From Annulohypoxylon bovei var. microspora (Eukaryota > Ascomycota > Sordariomycetes > Xylariales > Hypoxylaceae), in assembly GCA_022836615.1 (NCBI GenBank), contig MU405394.1, positions 1 through 64,000 of the forward strand: a DNA stretch of 64,000 bases. Direction: 5' to 3'. Under the pieces are notes generated by a model. That model was not told the DNA's origin. It ran no database searches and saw only the letters and a program-made list of their open reading frames with translations. The translations under genes and the position numbers were made by a program. Of this stretch, positions 12,740 through 26,800 are shown one piece after another. Numbering within the stretch: the stretch's first letter is position 1; each line of letters begins with the position of its first letter.

Positions 12740-15700
12740 GTTATATTAAGAAAAAAAAAATTAATTATATTAACGCGGGGTTAAATAATAAATTAAAGAA
12801 TGTTTTTATAATAAAAAAATTAAATAAAAGAAATTATAATAAGTGGGTGGTTAAAGTTAATAATGTAATAATTAAAATAAAAAAAATATTAAATTATAAA
12901 AAGAAAAGTAATTACTTTATAATTATTTAATATAAAAAAATATTTAATTAAAAAGCTGTTAATTTTATTAATATAATAATTATTAAAAAATAAGGATTAA
13001 AGTTTAATAAAAATAAAAATATAATTATAAATGAAATAAATTATATAATTTTAATTATTATAATAATTATAACGATAAATTAAGTAAATAATTTACGTTA
13101 AAGTAATAATAATTTATTAAAAGTATAATAAAAATTAAATTAAAAGTTTAAAAAACTTAAAAAAAAAGGTAAATATACTTATTATATAAAAATAAGGTAT
13201 TTTATAATAATTTACTTATTATTTTAAATTATACCTCGATTAAACCGCGGTAATAAAAATAATATACCATAAGTGGTTATTATAAAAACTTAAAATAATT
13301 GAAATATTAAAAATAATTATAAATTATTAAAATGTTTAAAAAACGAATAACTTTTAAACGAAATTATGTTTAAAAGTTAATATTAAGATTTATAAATATT
13401 AAGGAAATTTTAAATAAAATGTATATTATTTTTTTTTAATTAAAATCTTATTAAACGAATAAAAATTTACCGATACGTTTATAAATTTAAAATGTTTAAT
13501 ATATTTAATATTTAATAAAAAATTTATATGATAAATAAAATTATCGCGTATATTTATTTAAAAAAAAGAATTAAAATTAATTAAAAATAAAGAATTTTAT
13601 ATAATTAATATATTTATATATATAAAAATCGATATAAAAAAAAAACGGATATAACGTTATATTATCTCGGATTTCACATTTTCTTTAATATTAAGAAAAT
13701 CGTAAATGGAATGGAATAATGTTATTTATAAAACGAAAAAAAAATAAATTAAAATAAATTTAAAGAAATATAATTTAATAATATATAAAAAAGGTTAAAA
13801 TATTATTTAAATATTTTATAACGTTAAAATAAAGTGTTTATAAGTTAAAGAAATTAAGTATATAATGGGAAATATATTTTTAATATTTATGGTTTAAAAA
13901 AAAAACATTAATATAAAAAAAATAATAAAAACGTTTAAGTTTTTAATATTATTATATAAAATATTAATATTGCATTAAAAAAGAAAAAAAAGCTTACGAT
14001 TAATTAAATTTGAAAAATGTTATTTAATAAATTAAAGGATTAGGTTGGAAATTTTTTAAATAATAAAAGTATAATGTTATTATTATTAAAGTTAAAGTTA
14101 AATATTAAAATTAATTTATAAAAAAACGATTAAAGTAAAAAAAAGGAGGTTTTATAAGGGTTTTTATATGGTATGTTAAAAGAAAAGCTTTTAATGTTAC
14201 GAAAAATCTTAATAAATTTATTAAATAAAAAATAAATTAAAGTTAATAATTTTTTAAGAAAAATATCGATATTATTTATAAAGAAATTAAGAAACGGCCT
14301 TCGGTTTTATATAAATTATAAAGCTTTTAACGTTATTTTAATACGTAATTATTATTTATTATTATTAATTAAAAAAACCTTATGATTTTTTTATAAAATT
14401 AAATAATTAACTAAAATTAATATTAAAGTTATATTTTATAAATTACGAATAAAGAAAAGGAATAAATGGAAGATTGTTTTTTACATTTAATTCGAAGTTT
14501 TTAAATAATTAATTATATTTTTTAAGTTATATGAAGTGTTAACGGCGTTTTAACGTTATATTAATAAAACTTTATTCGATTTTTTAAATGATTATTATTT
14601 AACGTATATAAATAACGTGGTAATTTATTTAAATAAGTTTTATAAAAATTATATAAATAAAGTTAAAACGGTGTTAAAACGTTTTAATAACGTTAATTTA
14701 AAGTTAAACCTTTTTAAGTGTTTTTTTATTATAAAAGAAATTAAATATTTAAGTTTTATTATTATAATAAAAGAAAAAATTAAAATAAATTTCGATAAAA
14801 TTATAATTATTAAAAAATGGGAATTATTTATGAACGTATAAAAAATTCGTAGCTTTTTAAGGTTTACGAATTTTTATAAAACGTTTATTAAAAGATTTAA
14901 TAAGTTAATTATTTTTTTAATTATTTTAACGAAAAAAAAAGGTTTTTTTTAAATAAAAGTAAAAAATAAACGTAACATTTAAAGAATTAAAATATTTATT
15001 TATTATTATACCGATTTTAATTTATTAAAATTTTAATTAAAAAATGTATTTAAAAGCGGATTATTTAAAGTGGGTTTTAAAAACTTGCTTTTTATAAAAA
15101 AATTATAATAAAATGTTAAAACCTGTGGTTTACCATTTAATAAAATTATTATTAATTAAATATAATTATAAAATATATAATAAAAAACTTTTAACGATTA
15201 TTAAATTAATAAAAACATAATAAAAAAAGTTATAAAAAATAATTAAACTTGTTATAATCTTTATAAATTATAAAAATTTAAAGTATTTTATAATTATTTA
15301 TAAATTAAATAAACATTAAATACGTTGGGAATAAATTTTATTAAAATTTAATTTTATTATAAAGTATCGGGTTAATAAAAAAATAAAATGATTTAATGAT
15401 TTATTAAAATAAAGTTAAAATATCTTAATAAATTAAAAAAATAAAAAGGTGGTAAATTATATGTAACGTTTATTTAAATAAAAATGGTTATTTTTAATAA
15501 AAATAATAATAATAAATATTTAAATGTTTTTAACGAATGTTATTAAAATGTTAAAAAAAGGGGTAATATCGGATTAAAGTTTTATAATTATATTTATCGG
15601 AACAAGAATCTTTTATAACGAAGATTTATAAATTTTATAAAATTAAAAAATCGTTAAAAATACGAATTTTAAAACGATTTATAAAGTTATTAATCCGTCC

Positions 15701-18480
15701 GGAAAACATTATTACGTTTAAACTTTTTTTAATTATATAATAAATGATTAAATAATAATTAAATAATTAATAAGGTAATTAATAAAGTAATTAATAAAAA
15801 ATTAATAAGTAATTAATAAAAAATTAATAAGTTATTTTATGCTTAATTAATTTAAACACAACGTTTTTAATTAATTAAATTCATTTATTTTTTTAATTAA
15901 ATGCATTTTTTTTATAAACCCACCTTTTAATTACTTATGCACGTAATAGTTTTTTTAAACCACCCTTTTAATTAACCACTTTTTAAACCATATATTAAAT
16001 TACTTTTAAACCACCTTTTACACGCGTAAAAGCCACTTTTCCAAAGATTAATTAATTACTTATATTTAAGGTTTTTATTTAATTATATAAAAACGAATTA
16101 ATTTAAATTAAAAATTAAGTTTTTAAAACCATGTAAGCTTTTAAAACCCCGTAAACCTTTAAAACCACGTAAGGTTAATAATTAAAATTAAGGTTAAAAA
16201 TAAAAATAAAATTAAAGTTAAAGGTAAAGTTAAAATTAAAGTTAAGATTTAAGGGTTTAAAAGGCGGTAAAAGCCTTTTATATAAAAATATATTTTTTTT
16301 ATTAATAAATTAATTAATTATTTAATTTATTTTTTAATTAATTAATAAGTAAATTAATTAATTATTTAATTAATTATTAAATTAATTAACTTTTAAACTA
16401 AGGTTTTAATTAATTAATTAATTAATTAATTAAGTATTTAATTAATTAATTTATTAATAAATTAATTAAGTAATTAATTATTTATTTAATTAATTAATTA
16501 ATTAACCAGTTATTTAATTAATAAGTAAATTAATTAATAAGTTAATTAATAAATTAATTAATAAGTTAATTAATTTTTAAACCAATTATTTAATTAATTT
16601 TTTAATTAACTTTTAAATTAACTTTTTAACCAGTTTTTTAACCAAGGTTTTAATTAATTAATAAGTTAATTAATTAATTATTAAATTAAAAATTAATTAA
16701 TTAAATAATTAATAACGTTTTCCGGATGGATTTTATCTTTTTTTCCATTTTATTGCCCCTTTTTCCCACCTCGTTTCCCACCCTTTTTTTACCCTTTTTC
16801 TTACCTTTTTTCTTACCTTTTTTTTACCCCATTTTCCACCTTTTTTCTCCCCCATTTTCCTTAATCAACAGCTTTCTGCGAAGAAAAATTTTTAAGGTTT
16901 TTTTTTTTTTTTTCCCGATCCCCGTAATTTTGGGAGGGCAAAAACGCCTTAAAGCTTACGAAGGTCGCGTTTTCCCGGACATTATAAAAGGTTGTACCGG
17001 GTAAAAGAAAAAAAAAACCGCAAAAATTTTAAAAGCGATCGTTATTTCCCGTTAATTCTTAAAAATTATAAAATTTTAATTATTAAATATAATTTAAATA
17101 ATAAAAAAATTATATCGTTTAAAAATAAATATAAATACCGGATTAAAAACTTTTTAAAATGGTTATAATTTAAAATGTTTACGATTTTTACGTCATAAAT
17201 TATTTAAGAAAAAATAATATTATCGTAATCGTTTTAAAATCCTTTTATTAATTAATTATAAAATAAAATATACGGAAATTTTATAAAAATTATAATGTTT
17301 ACGACCAAATTTACGTTTAACGAATTTAACGAAAAAAGTTATTAAAATTTTTATTTATTTTCGATTATTACTTTTTAAAATTATTTATTAATTTTATAAT
17401 AAAAATGTTAATAAAAAAAAAAGGATTTTTAATATTTAATAATAATTATTTATTAATTATTAAAATAAGTTTTATTAAAAATAATAAATATTATAAAAGT
17501 TAAAACGTGTATTATAAGGTTTATATATATTTACGTTAAATATTACGGTTTTTTTATAACGATAATATTAAATCGAAAAAATAATTAAATGAACGTATTT
17601 TAAATAAAATTTTATAAATTAATAAAAATAATATAACGTTTATTTATTACTTTTAATTTAAAGATTAATGGGTTTATAAAAAAGAATTAAAAAATATAAA
17701 TGTATTTATAATATTTCTTAATTTACGTATAATTTAATTAATTAAAAATGTTATTTATAACGATAATAACGATTAATAATCGAAATATAATGGTTAAATT
17801 AAACCTTTTTTACATAACGTATAAATATTACGTACATTTAATTAAATAAATCGTTAATAAAGCTTTAAATAAATTATTTAAAAAATAATAAGCCGTGAAT
17901 TTTATAATTAAAATTAAAAAGGTTAATGAATATATTTAAATTACCATGGTTGTAATTTAAAAACGTATAAAACGTATAATAAATTAATTTTAATTAAAAG
18001 GTTTTAAATATAAAGTAAATAATAAAGTTTAATTAAACTTAAAGAATATTATAATATTATAATTTAAAAAAAAACTTTTTTAATTACACGTAAAATATAA
18101 GGTAATTAAAGTAATTAACCCCCATATAATAAAATTAAACGTATTTATAAAAATTTAATTATAATTTTATATTAAATTATTTAAATTAATAATTATAAAC
18201 CCGTTATTATTTTAAATATAAAATAATGTTTAATTATTACTTTTTATTAATTAAAACGGCGAAGATTTTAAATACATTATCGAAAAAATCTTATAATCGA
18301 AAAATAAACGCAAAAAACGGGGTGTATATAAAATGGTATTAATTAAATGAAAAGGTTACGTAAAATTAATATAGGAACTTTAAAAAGAATTAAAAAATAT
18401 AAAAGCTTTAAAAACGTTTTATTAACGATTTAAAGTAAAAAACGGGGTAAACGAAGAAACCCTCGCAATTATAAGCTTTA
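12740..18480 (+). pseudogene. G2 gag-pol relic, interrupted by Hel-B
   Basis: It is collinear with the G1 polyprotein. Reverse transcriptase is near 14290-14850; a 74-codon open piece at 14617-14841 covers the part after the catalytic motif, which reads YINN at 14605-14616. RNase H follows to about 15480. The frame is then split at 15694-17029 by Hel-B and resumes at 17030 with the integrase start, ending in the chromodomain at about 18250-18430. CpA is almost absent and there are many stops. It is older and more mutated than G1. Confidence 0.85.
15694..17029 (+). mobile_element. Hel-B: Helitron-like repeat inside G2 pol
   Basis: At 1,336 bases this is the longest and least mutated copy. It starts TCCGTCCGGAAAACATT after host A; TAATAACG...CCGGATGGA at 16710-16730 is the reverse complement of the start. 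A pyrimidine tract (16731-16870) and the 144-base 3' inverted-repeat module (16886-17029) follow. The uninterrupted G1 sequence near 8297 shows that no host bases were duplicated. The 92-codon frame at 16726-17004 lies across the pyrimidine tract and is not a gene. Confidence 0.8.
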
Positions 18481-18500
18481 AAAAACGAAAAAAAAAAATA

Positions 18501-18813
18501 TTATTATAAATCGAAAACTTAAAAAGTTAATTAAAGTAAAAATCAACGTAAATTTACATTATAATTATAAACGCGATAAATGTAAGTTTTTATAATAAAG
18601 TTATTAATAACTTTAAATGGGTCGTTAAAATTATTAAAACATATATAAAAGAAGTTTTTACATTAATTAATTTAATTTATATTTTTAAATATAAATATCG
18701 TAACTTTAAAAACGAAAGGTTATTATTTTTCTTTTTTTCTTTTATTAATAAAAATAACCTCATTTTTAACCTTATATAACATAAATTTACCGTTGTTTAT
18801 AAAAACCGTCATA
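18501..18813 (+). repeat. G2 3' LTR
   Basis: 313 bases, beginning tattataaatcg and ending accgtcata, followed by the target duplication atata. Confidence 0.9.
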
Positions 18814-21173
18814 ATATATTTTTATACCATTATAATTTAAGTTTATAAAAAACGTTAAAAATTAACTTTTATACGTAATTAATTAACATTTTATTAATTA
18901 ATTTTAAAGTAAATTTTCTTTTATATTTTTATAATATAATAATTTCTTCGTTTATTTCGTTTTTATATTAAATTTCCCACTTATAAAATATATTTTTTTT
19001 AAATATAAAATTTTTCGGGAACGTTTTATTTAAAACGATTTTTATTAATATTATAAATAAAATATTATACCCATTTTTAATCTTAAACTTTATTATAATA
19101 ATAATATTTTTCGTTATACGTAGCTTTAAATTATTTATTTTTATTATAATAAATAATTATTTTATTTTATATTTTTATAATTTTTTTATTAAAGATTATA
19201 AAACATAATAAATCGCGTAATTATAATCGAAAAAAGTTATAAAATATTTTTTATTATTTAATTTAATTATAAAAAAGTTATATTACTTTTTATATTTTTT
19301 TTAATTAACTTATTTTTGTGTGATAATAATTTAAAGCCGTTATTCACTTCCATTAAATAAATATAATTATTTTAATTTTCGTTATTAAAGTTATTAAATA
19401 AATTAATAAACTTTAAATTAATATTTAATTTAATTAACACTTTTATTAAACTTTATTAATCTTATTTTTCATTTTTGTTTTTTATAAAATAAATTTATTT
19501 ATTATTACTTTTATTTTTCCATTTATTATAAATATTTCGAACTTTTTTTTTAAATTTTTAATAATCATTATTATTTTTTTTAAATAAAGTACCTTTTAAC
19601 GTAACTTTTTTAAATTTTATTAAATATATTAAAATCTTTTAAAAAAAACGTAACTTTTAAATATAATTTTTTATTTAATAACTTTTTTTTATTATAATTA
19701 AAGCATTCATTATCGGATACTTTTATTATAAATCCGTTTTTTTTAATTAAATTAATTTATTAATTATTTTATTTAATATTTAATATTATCGTTTATTATA
19801 TCGTTATTAATATTATTTTTATTAAATTTTAAAACTTTAATTAAGTTACGTTTAATTAAATTATCGTTACTTTTAAGATTTACAAATTATAAAAAAGCGT
19901 TATTATATCGTAAAATGTAATAATTATTACAAATATATTATATATTTTATTTTCGATTAATATTTAAATAATTAAAGCCATTTATCGTATTATTTTTATT
20001 ATTATTTAAGTTATATTTAAAAGACCGATTTAATCGTAAAACGATAATTATACATTTAATACGTAAATGCATAATAAATTAATTAATATTTTACGATTTT
20101 AATGTAAATTTTTAATATATACGGGGAAATTATAAAAAGCTTTTTATATTTTTTTTTATAAAATTCATGAAATTTTCATTTTATTACGGTAATAAGGTTA
20201 TAAAATACGTAATATTTTTTTAACATTTAAAATATTACTTTTAAAAATGTAATTTAAGTTAATTTCCACGTTCGTATATAAATTATTATTTATTAAAAAT
20301 TATTCGATAATTTTATAAAAATTCTTATGGTTTATAAAAAATAAAATATTAAGGTTATTTTTAATTTATTTTACATTTCGTTAAATTTATTTAAAACGGT
20401 ATAATTCATTTATATTAATTTTAATAATAAAAGTATTATTATTTTATTTATTTTTTACATTTAAAAAACTTATATACCTTGGTAAATAATACGGTTTTCG
20501 GTTAAATTTATTTAACTTTTTTTTCTTAATTAATTTAAGTTTTATTTAAGATATTAATTCTTTAAAAATTAAACTTTTTATTAAAAAAGCGTTCATTTAA
20601 CGTACGATGTTTAAATTGTTTCGAATATAAAAACGATTATAAGTTAAAGTCATATTATTTAATATAATAAATATTTAAAAACTCGTTTAAATTATATAAT
20701 AATAAGTTTAATAATTTAACTTAATTTTAATTTAATATTAAATTTTCGTTAATATAATATAAATGTAATTAAACCGTTTTTATTATCGTTATAATTACCG
20801 TAAAATTTATTATTAAATTAAACACATGTTTAAATTAATTATTTATATTTTTACTTAAATTTTAATTTACTTTTATTTAATTAAAAGTTAATAATTTAAG
20901 TTATAAATAAATTTAATAAATTAAATTATTATAATTCTTTTAAAAATTAATAAAATTAATAATATTAAAAACTTTAATAACGTTAAAAACGTTTATTATT
21001 ACTTTACTTTTACTTTTAATTTTACTTTTAACTTTACTTATTAATTTATTAAATAAATTAAAACTTTTAAACATAGTTTAAAAAATTAATATAAAAAATA
21101 TAAAAATATAAAAAAAAGATATAAAAATAAATTAATTTACATTATTAATGTTTTATTTACGTAAATAATTATT

Positions 21174-21389
21174 TATATTTTTAAACCTTTTAATTATATA
21201 AAATATTATTTATATATAATAAACATTATTTTATATTAATAAAAGTAAATTTATGTGTTAATTATTAATTAATTTAAGTTTTATAATTAATTAAATTTAT
21301 ATGTAATTTAAGGTTATTTTAATAATTAACGCTTACCATTATAAATAATTTAAACGTTATTACGGAAACCTTTAAATTAAAGATCCATA
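21174..21389. repeat. Z-family LTR of Z1
   Basis: It matches the two Z2 LTRs (32174-32388 and 38479-38693) through the block around aaccttttaattatataaaa and the end agatccata. The start TGTGTCCGAA of the other copies is mutated here. It fixes the right edge of Z1. Confidence 0.8.
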
Positions 21390-23388
21390 ATATGTGGTTA
21401 AAGTAAAAATATATAAAAAATATTTTTAAAATATTACATTTTTTAATAAATAAAATGTTAATAAATGGGTTTATTAAAAAAAATTTTAAATAAATGTTTA
21501 AATATTTTAAAATATTATTTAATTTATAAAATGCTTACGATTTAATTAAAATTATAAATTAAAAATTAAAAGATTAATTTAATTAAATTTAAAAAGTGGT
21601 ATTAATTTATATAATCGTTAATTACGAAAATAACGGAATATTTTCATAATAATCTTTAAAACGAACTTATAAACGAATAAATTAATTAATTATAAAATTA
21701 ATATTAATATTATTATTATTATTTATTTTACACCGATTTATTTAAATATATAATTATATTTAATTATATGGTATACGGAATTACCACGGGTAAATATTTA
21801 TATAATTAAAACGGCGTTTTACCGGTTATACATTATATTTCTTTTATTATAAATAAATTTATATATTTATTTTATTAAAAAATAAAAGGAAAACTTTATA
21901 ATAATTAAAATAAAAAACCTTTTATTTTTTTATAATTAATTTCGATTTTTTATATTATAATTATAATTTTTTTTTTAAATTTTCTTCGATTATATTTTAT
22001 TATATAATATTTAAAGTTATAATTTTAAAAAGGTTATTTTTTATTTTTAATTAAATTAAAAGGTTTTTATTATGTAATTTACTTTAAAATAAATTAAATG
22101 TTATTTATAATATTAAATTATCCGCGTCACGTTATGGTTTTATTTACGTATTATTAAATTATCGTTTTTTAAAAAAGTAAATATAAAGTAATAATATACC
22201 TTTTATTTTATTAATATAATTTATTAAAATAAAATAATTTCTTTATTATTATTTAAATTATTAATAATCCATTTTTAAACCATTAAAAATATAATAATAA
22301 TAACTTTAATAATTTTAAAAGTAATAACTTTTTTAAAATATTTAATTTTTAAAAAAATTTAAACTTAATTTACGTTTAAATAACATTATTATTTAAGCAC
22401 TTTTTTATTATTGTAAAATTATAAAGTTTTAATTTTATTAAAATACATATTTAAAAACTTGTTAAAATTAATAATAATTAAAAGATTTAAACTTTTTTTT
22501 TATTATAAAAAACCATTGTAATAAAAATAAATTAAGCATGTAACCATTACGTTAAATCATTATAAAATTCATAAATTCCGTAAAAAGTTATTTAATTTAA
22601 ATATCTTATTTAATCGTTAAAAAACCGGGCCGATAATTATTATCGGATTTATTTTTATTATTATTTTTATTTAAATTAAATTTATCGTTAATATAATTAA
22701 TATTTTTTATATTAATGGATTACGTAAAATAATTTTTATTATTATTATAAAATAAATAATGTTTTATTATAAATAATTAACGTTAATTAATTAATAAATA
22801 TTAAAAAATAAGGTTTATTTTTTTTTGTAATTTAAGTTTAAATAAATTAAAAAGTAAACGGGATTATTATTCGGGGTTTAAAAAGTATTAAGTAATATAA
22901 TTTAATGTATTATATATTTTAAAAGTGAATATTTATAATGTTTTATATTAATATTTTAATATATATCGTTAATATTAAAACTTTGAATTAATTAAATTAT
23001 AATATATTTTTAATGATTTATTAATAAAAATATTATAAATATAATTTTAATAAAGTTCGGCATGTTGTTTAACTTTTTTAAAACGGGTACGGTGCGTGGA
23101 AATAAAAAACTTTAAGTGGTTTTTGCGATTTTTTTTAATTTTTAAAAAATAAAGGAATAAAGTGGCAAATATAACATTAAAGTTAACGATCGGCATAAAA
23201 TTAATTTTATTAATTTGAAATATAACGGGTATAAAGTTAATTAATATATTAATTAATAAATTATTAAAATTATAAAGGTTATTAATTTAAAAATAACAGG
23301 TATAAAATTAAATTAATTATTAATGAATATATTTAAATTATTTATTTTATTAATATTTAAATTATAATTTTTTTAATATATTATTTAT
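21390..23388. other. unassigned RIP-mutated sequence between Z1 and W1
   Basis: AT-rich with CpA depletion and no match to the families named here. A slightly more GC-rich patch lies near 23070-23130 (acgggtacggtgcgtgg). No coding motif is seen. Confidence 0.5.
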
Positions 23389-23476
23389 TATTACGGCGAA
23401 TAGGTTTTAAATTAAAATAAAATTTAAATAATAATGGATTATATATTTTATTAATAAAAATATTTAAAATAAAAAA

Positions 23477-23788
23477 TGTAACGGTTCTTATAAACAACGA
23501 TAAACTTATGCTATATAAGGTCAAAAATAAGGTTATTTTCATTAATAAAAAAAAAAAAGAAAAATAATAACCCTTCATCTTTAAGGTTATAATATTTATA
23601 TTTAAAAATATAAATCAAATTAATTAACATAAAAACCCCCTTTATACATATTTTAATAACTTTTATAACCCACTTAAAATTATTAATAACTTCATCATAA
23701 AAACCCACGCTTATTACATTTGTAATTATAATATAAACTCACGTTAATCTTTACTTTAATTAACTTTCTAAATCCTTAACTTGTAACA
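23477..23788 (-). repeat. G3 3' LTR
   Basis: On the plus strand it runs from tgtaacggttc to cttgtaaca, so in element sense it starts TGTTACAAG. The overlapping 65-codon frames at 23381-23708 lie within it and are not genes. Confidence 0.9.
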
Positions 23789-23819
23789 ATACCCCCTTCC
23801 CCCGTTTTTTAAGGCCTAT

Positions 23820-26800
23820 AATCGTAAAGACTTCTTCACCCACCCCGTTTTTTGCCTTAAATCGTTAACAAAATATTTTTAAAGCCTTCGTATTTTTTAA
23901 TTCTTCCCAAGGCTTTTACGTTAATTTTACATAACCTTTTTATTTAACTAATACCATTTTATGTATACCCCATCCTTTGCGTTTGTTTTTTAATCGTAAG
24001 ATTTCTTTAATAATATATTCAAAATCTTCGCCATCTTAATTAATAAAAAGTAATGGTTAAACGTTATTTTATATTTAAAATAATAACGAATTTATAATTA
24101 CCGGCTTAAATAATTCGATATAAAATCGTAGTTAAATTCTTATAAATACGTTCAGTTTTATTATATAAAAATTAATCATTTTAATTACCTTATATTTCGT
24201 GTATAACTAAAAGAGTTTTTTTTTAAGCTATAGTATTACGATATTTTTTAAATTTAATTAAACTTTATTATTTACTTTATATTTAAAGCCTTTTAATCGA
24301 AATTAATTTATTATACATTCCATACATTTTTAAATTATAATTATGGTAGCTTGGGCGTATTTATTAACCTCTTTAATCCTAATTATAAAGTTTATAACTT
24401 GTTATTCTTTAAATAATTTGCTTAAAGCTTTATTAACGACTTATTTAATCGAATATACGTAATATTTATATATTATATAAAAAAGGCTTAACCTAGTTAT
24501 TATATTCCGATTATTAATCATTATTATCGTTATAAGTAATATTTTTAATTAATTAAATTATATGTAAATTAAGAAACATCGTAAGTATGTTTATACCTTT
24601 TGATTTATCTTTTTTATAAACTTATTAATCTTTAGGTTAAAAGTAATAAATAAACGTTATACCACCTTTATTAATTTATAAAGTTTTGTTTAAAATGCGT
24701 TTATTTAATTGTTCTTTCGGTTTAATATTACCGTTATAAGGAGGCCGTAATACTTAACGTGGATATATATAAGTTTTATAACATACACTTTAACCTTTAT
24801 AATATTTATTACTTTTAATAAAACTTATTTTAATAATTAACAAGTGACCATTATTAAATATCGGAGGTCCCTTTTCTTTCTTACCAGCATTTTTATTATA
24901 AAGTTAATAAATAACTTTAAAAAATAACGATTAAAAATAAGTAGGGATTTTAATAATTTTTTTCGCTAGGTTTATTAAACGTAAGCTTGGCCGCAAATAT
25001 TGCAATTCTTATAAAACTTCCATATATCTTATCTTATAATTGGTTAATAAAAGGATTTTAAGACGATCATAATAATATTATTCCTTTTTGGGTGGCTTGT
25101 GACGTGGGAATCGTAAACATTTTAAATTATAACCGTTTTAAGGGACTTTTAATCCGATATTTACGTTCGTTTTTTAAATAACATAACTCCTTTATCATTT
25201 AAGCCACATTCAACAATTAAGACCTTATAATCCTTAAAAGTTAACAGGAAATAACAATCACTTTTATTAATAACTTTGTAAATTGTTTTAAAATTCGTAT
25301 TTTTAACGATCTTTTAATCTTATAAAACTTATAAATCTTTGTTATAAAAGATTTTTTCTTTAATAAATATAATTACAAAGCTTTAATCCAATGTTACCCC
25401 CTTTTTTAACACCTTAATAATATTTGTTAAGAACATTTAAATATTTATTATCGTCATTTTTACTAAAAGTAACCATTTTTATTTAAATAAACGTTACATA
25501 CGGTTTATTACTTTTTTATTTTTTTGGTTTGCCGGGATATCTTAACCTCGTTTTAATAAAGCATTAAATTATTCTACTTCTTTATTAACTTAATATTTTA
25601 TAATAAAATTAAATCCTAATAAAATTTACCTTTAACGTACCTAACGCTTATTTAATTTATAAATAATTATAAAATATTCCAGGTTCTTATGATTTATAAA
25701 AATCATAAAAAGTTTTACCACCCTTTATAATTCCCTTTACCATACTTTTATTAACTTAATAATCATTAAAAACTCCTTGTTATATATTTTATAATTACAT
25801 TCAATTAATAACAACTTTATTAAATAGTAAACCATAAGCTTTAACATCCCATTATAATCCTTTTATAAAAAACAAGCTCTTAAAACTTACTTTAAGTAAT
25901 TTACTTTTAAATACGTTTTTTAATTAAAATCCTAATAAGTTAAAATTAATATAATAATAAACAAATATTTCAATTCTTTAAACACTACATTTACTTTTTA
26001 CTCCCATTTAAAAGAGGCCTTTTTCTTCATTAAAATAATTAAAAAGGCAATTAACTTATTAAATCCTTTAATAAACATCCTATAAAAGTTCGCAAACCCC
26101 AAAAAGCTGCAAACTCCCCATATATTCGTAAATAGTTCCCACCTTTTAATAATTATAACTTTATTAAAGTTTACCTTAATCCTTTTTCCCACCATAATAA
26201 TAAAGCTTAAATATTTAATTTCCTTTATAACAAAAAAATATTTAAAAAAATTTAACTTTAAACCAATATTATTAAAGCGTTTTAACACCGTTTTAACTTT
26301 ATTTATATAATTTTTATAAAATCCGTTTAAATAAATTACCACATTATCCACATATGTTAAATAATAATCATTTAAAAGATTAAATAAAATTTTATTAATA
26401 TAACGTTAAAACGCCATTAACGCCCCACATAACCCAAAAAATATAACTAATTATTTAAAAGCTTTAAATTAAATATAAAAAGCAATTTTCTATTTATCCC
26501 CTTTTTTTATTTATAACTTATAAAATATAACTTTAATATTAATTTTAATTAATTATCTGGCTTTATAAAAAAATTATAAGGTTTTTTTAATTAATAATAA
26601 TAAGTAATAATCACATATTAAAATAATGTTAAAAACTTTATAATCCATATAAAATTAAAAGCCGCCTTTTAATTTCTTTACGAATAATATTAATATTTTT
26701 TTTAATAAATTATTAACCTTAATCCACCCTTTATTTAATAAATTTATCAAGGTTTTTCATAACACCAAAAGCTTTTTTTTTAATATACCATACAAGGGCC

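Larger units (their letters stand above)
3751..18813 (+). mobile_element. G2: Ty3/gypsy chromodomain LTR retrotransposon, heavily mutated and split
   Basis: G2 is the same family as G1 and G3. Its 5' LTR is in two pieces, 3751-3890 and 11961-12135, split by element X. The 3' LTR is 18501-18813. The 5-base target duplication atata is at 3746-3750 and 18814-18818. Sister Z2 has the uninterrupted site near 35275 (gtgta), which proves the insertion. Hel-B splits the pol region at 15694-17029. Net length without insertions is close to the 5.67 kb of G1. It is more mutated than G1, in keeping with being older. Confidence 0.9.
3131..21389. mobile_element. Z1: truncated LTR element hosting a nested insertion stack
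   Basis: Sequence 3131-3750 plus 18819-21389 matches 34660-38693 of the complete copy Z2 in the same order. The interruption is the gypsy element G2. The left end is a truncation: similarity to Z2 stops near the shared catttaatgaaaa at about 3131. The right end is a 216-base LTR (21174-21389). Z2 is contiguous where G2 sits and so provides the empty site. Z1 in turn is contiguous near 20700, where Z2 carries M1. The coding content is unreadable after RIP. Confidence 0.8.

Noticed and set aside
16180..16260. Telomere-like or minisatellite repeat (taaggttaaa, aaagttaaa, taagggttt)
   Set aside because: The same block recurs inside every Hel copy at the same place, units are irregular and no terminal array exists, so it is part of the Hel body.
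16726..17004. 92-codon Pro/Phe/Leu-rich frame
   Set aside because: It is the translation of the pyrimidine tract and 3' module of Hel-B and is not kept open in the other Hel copies.
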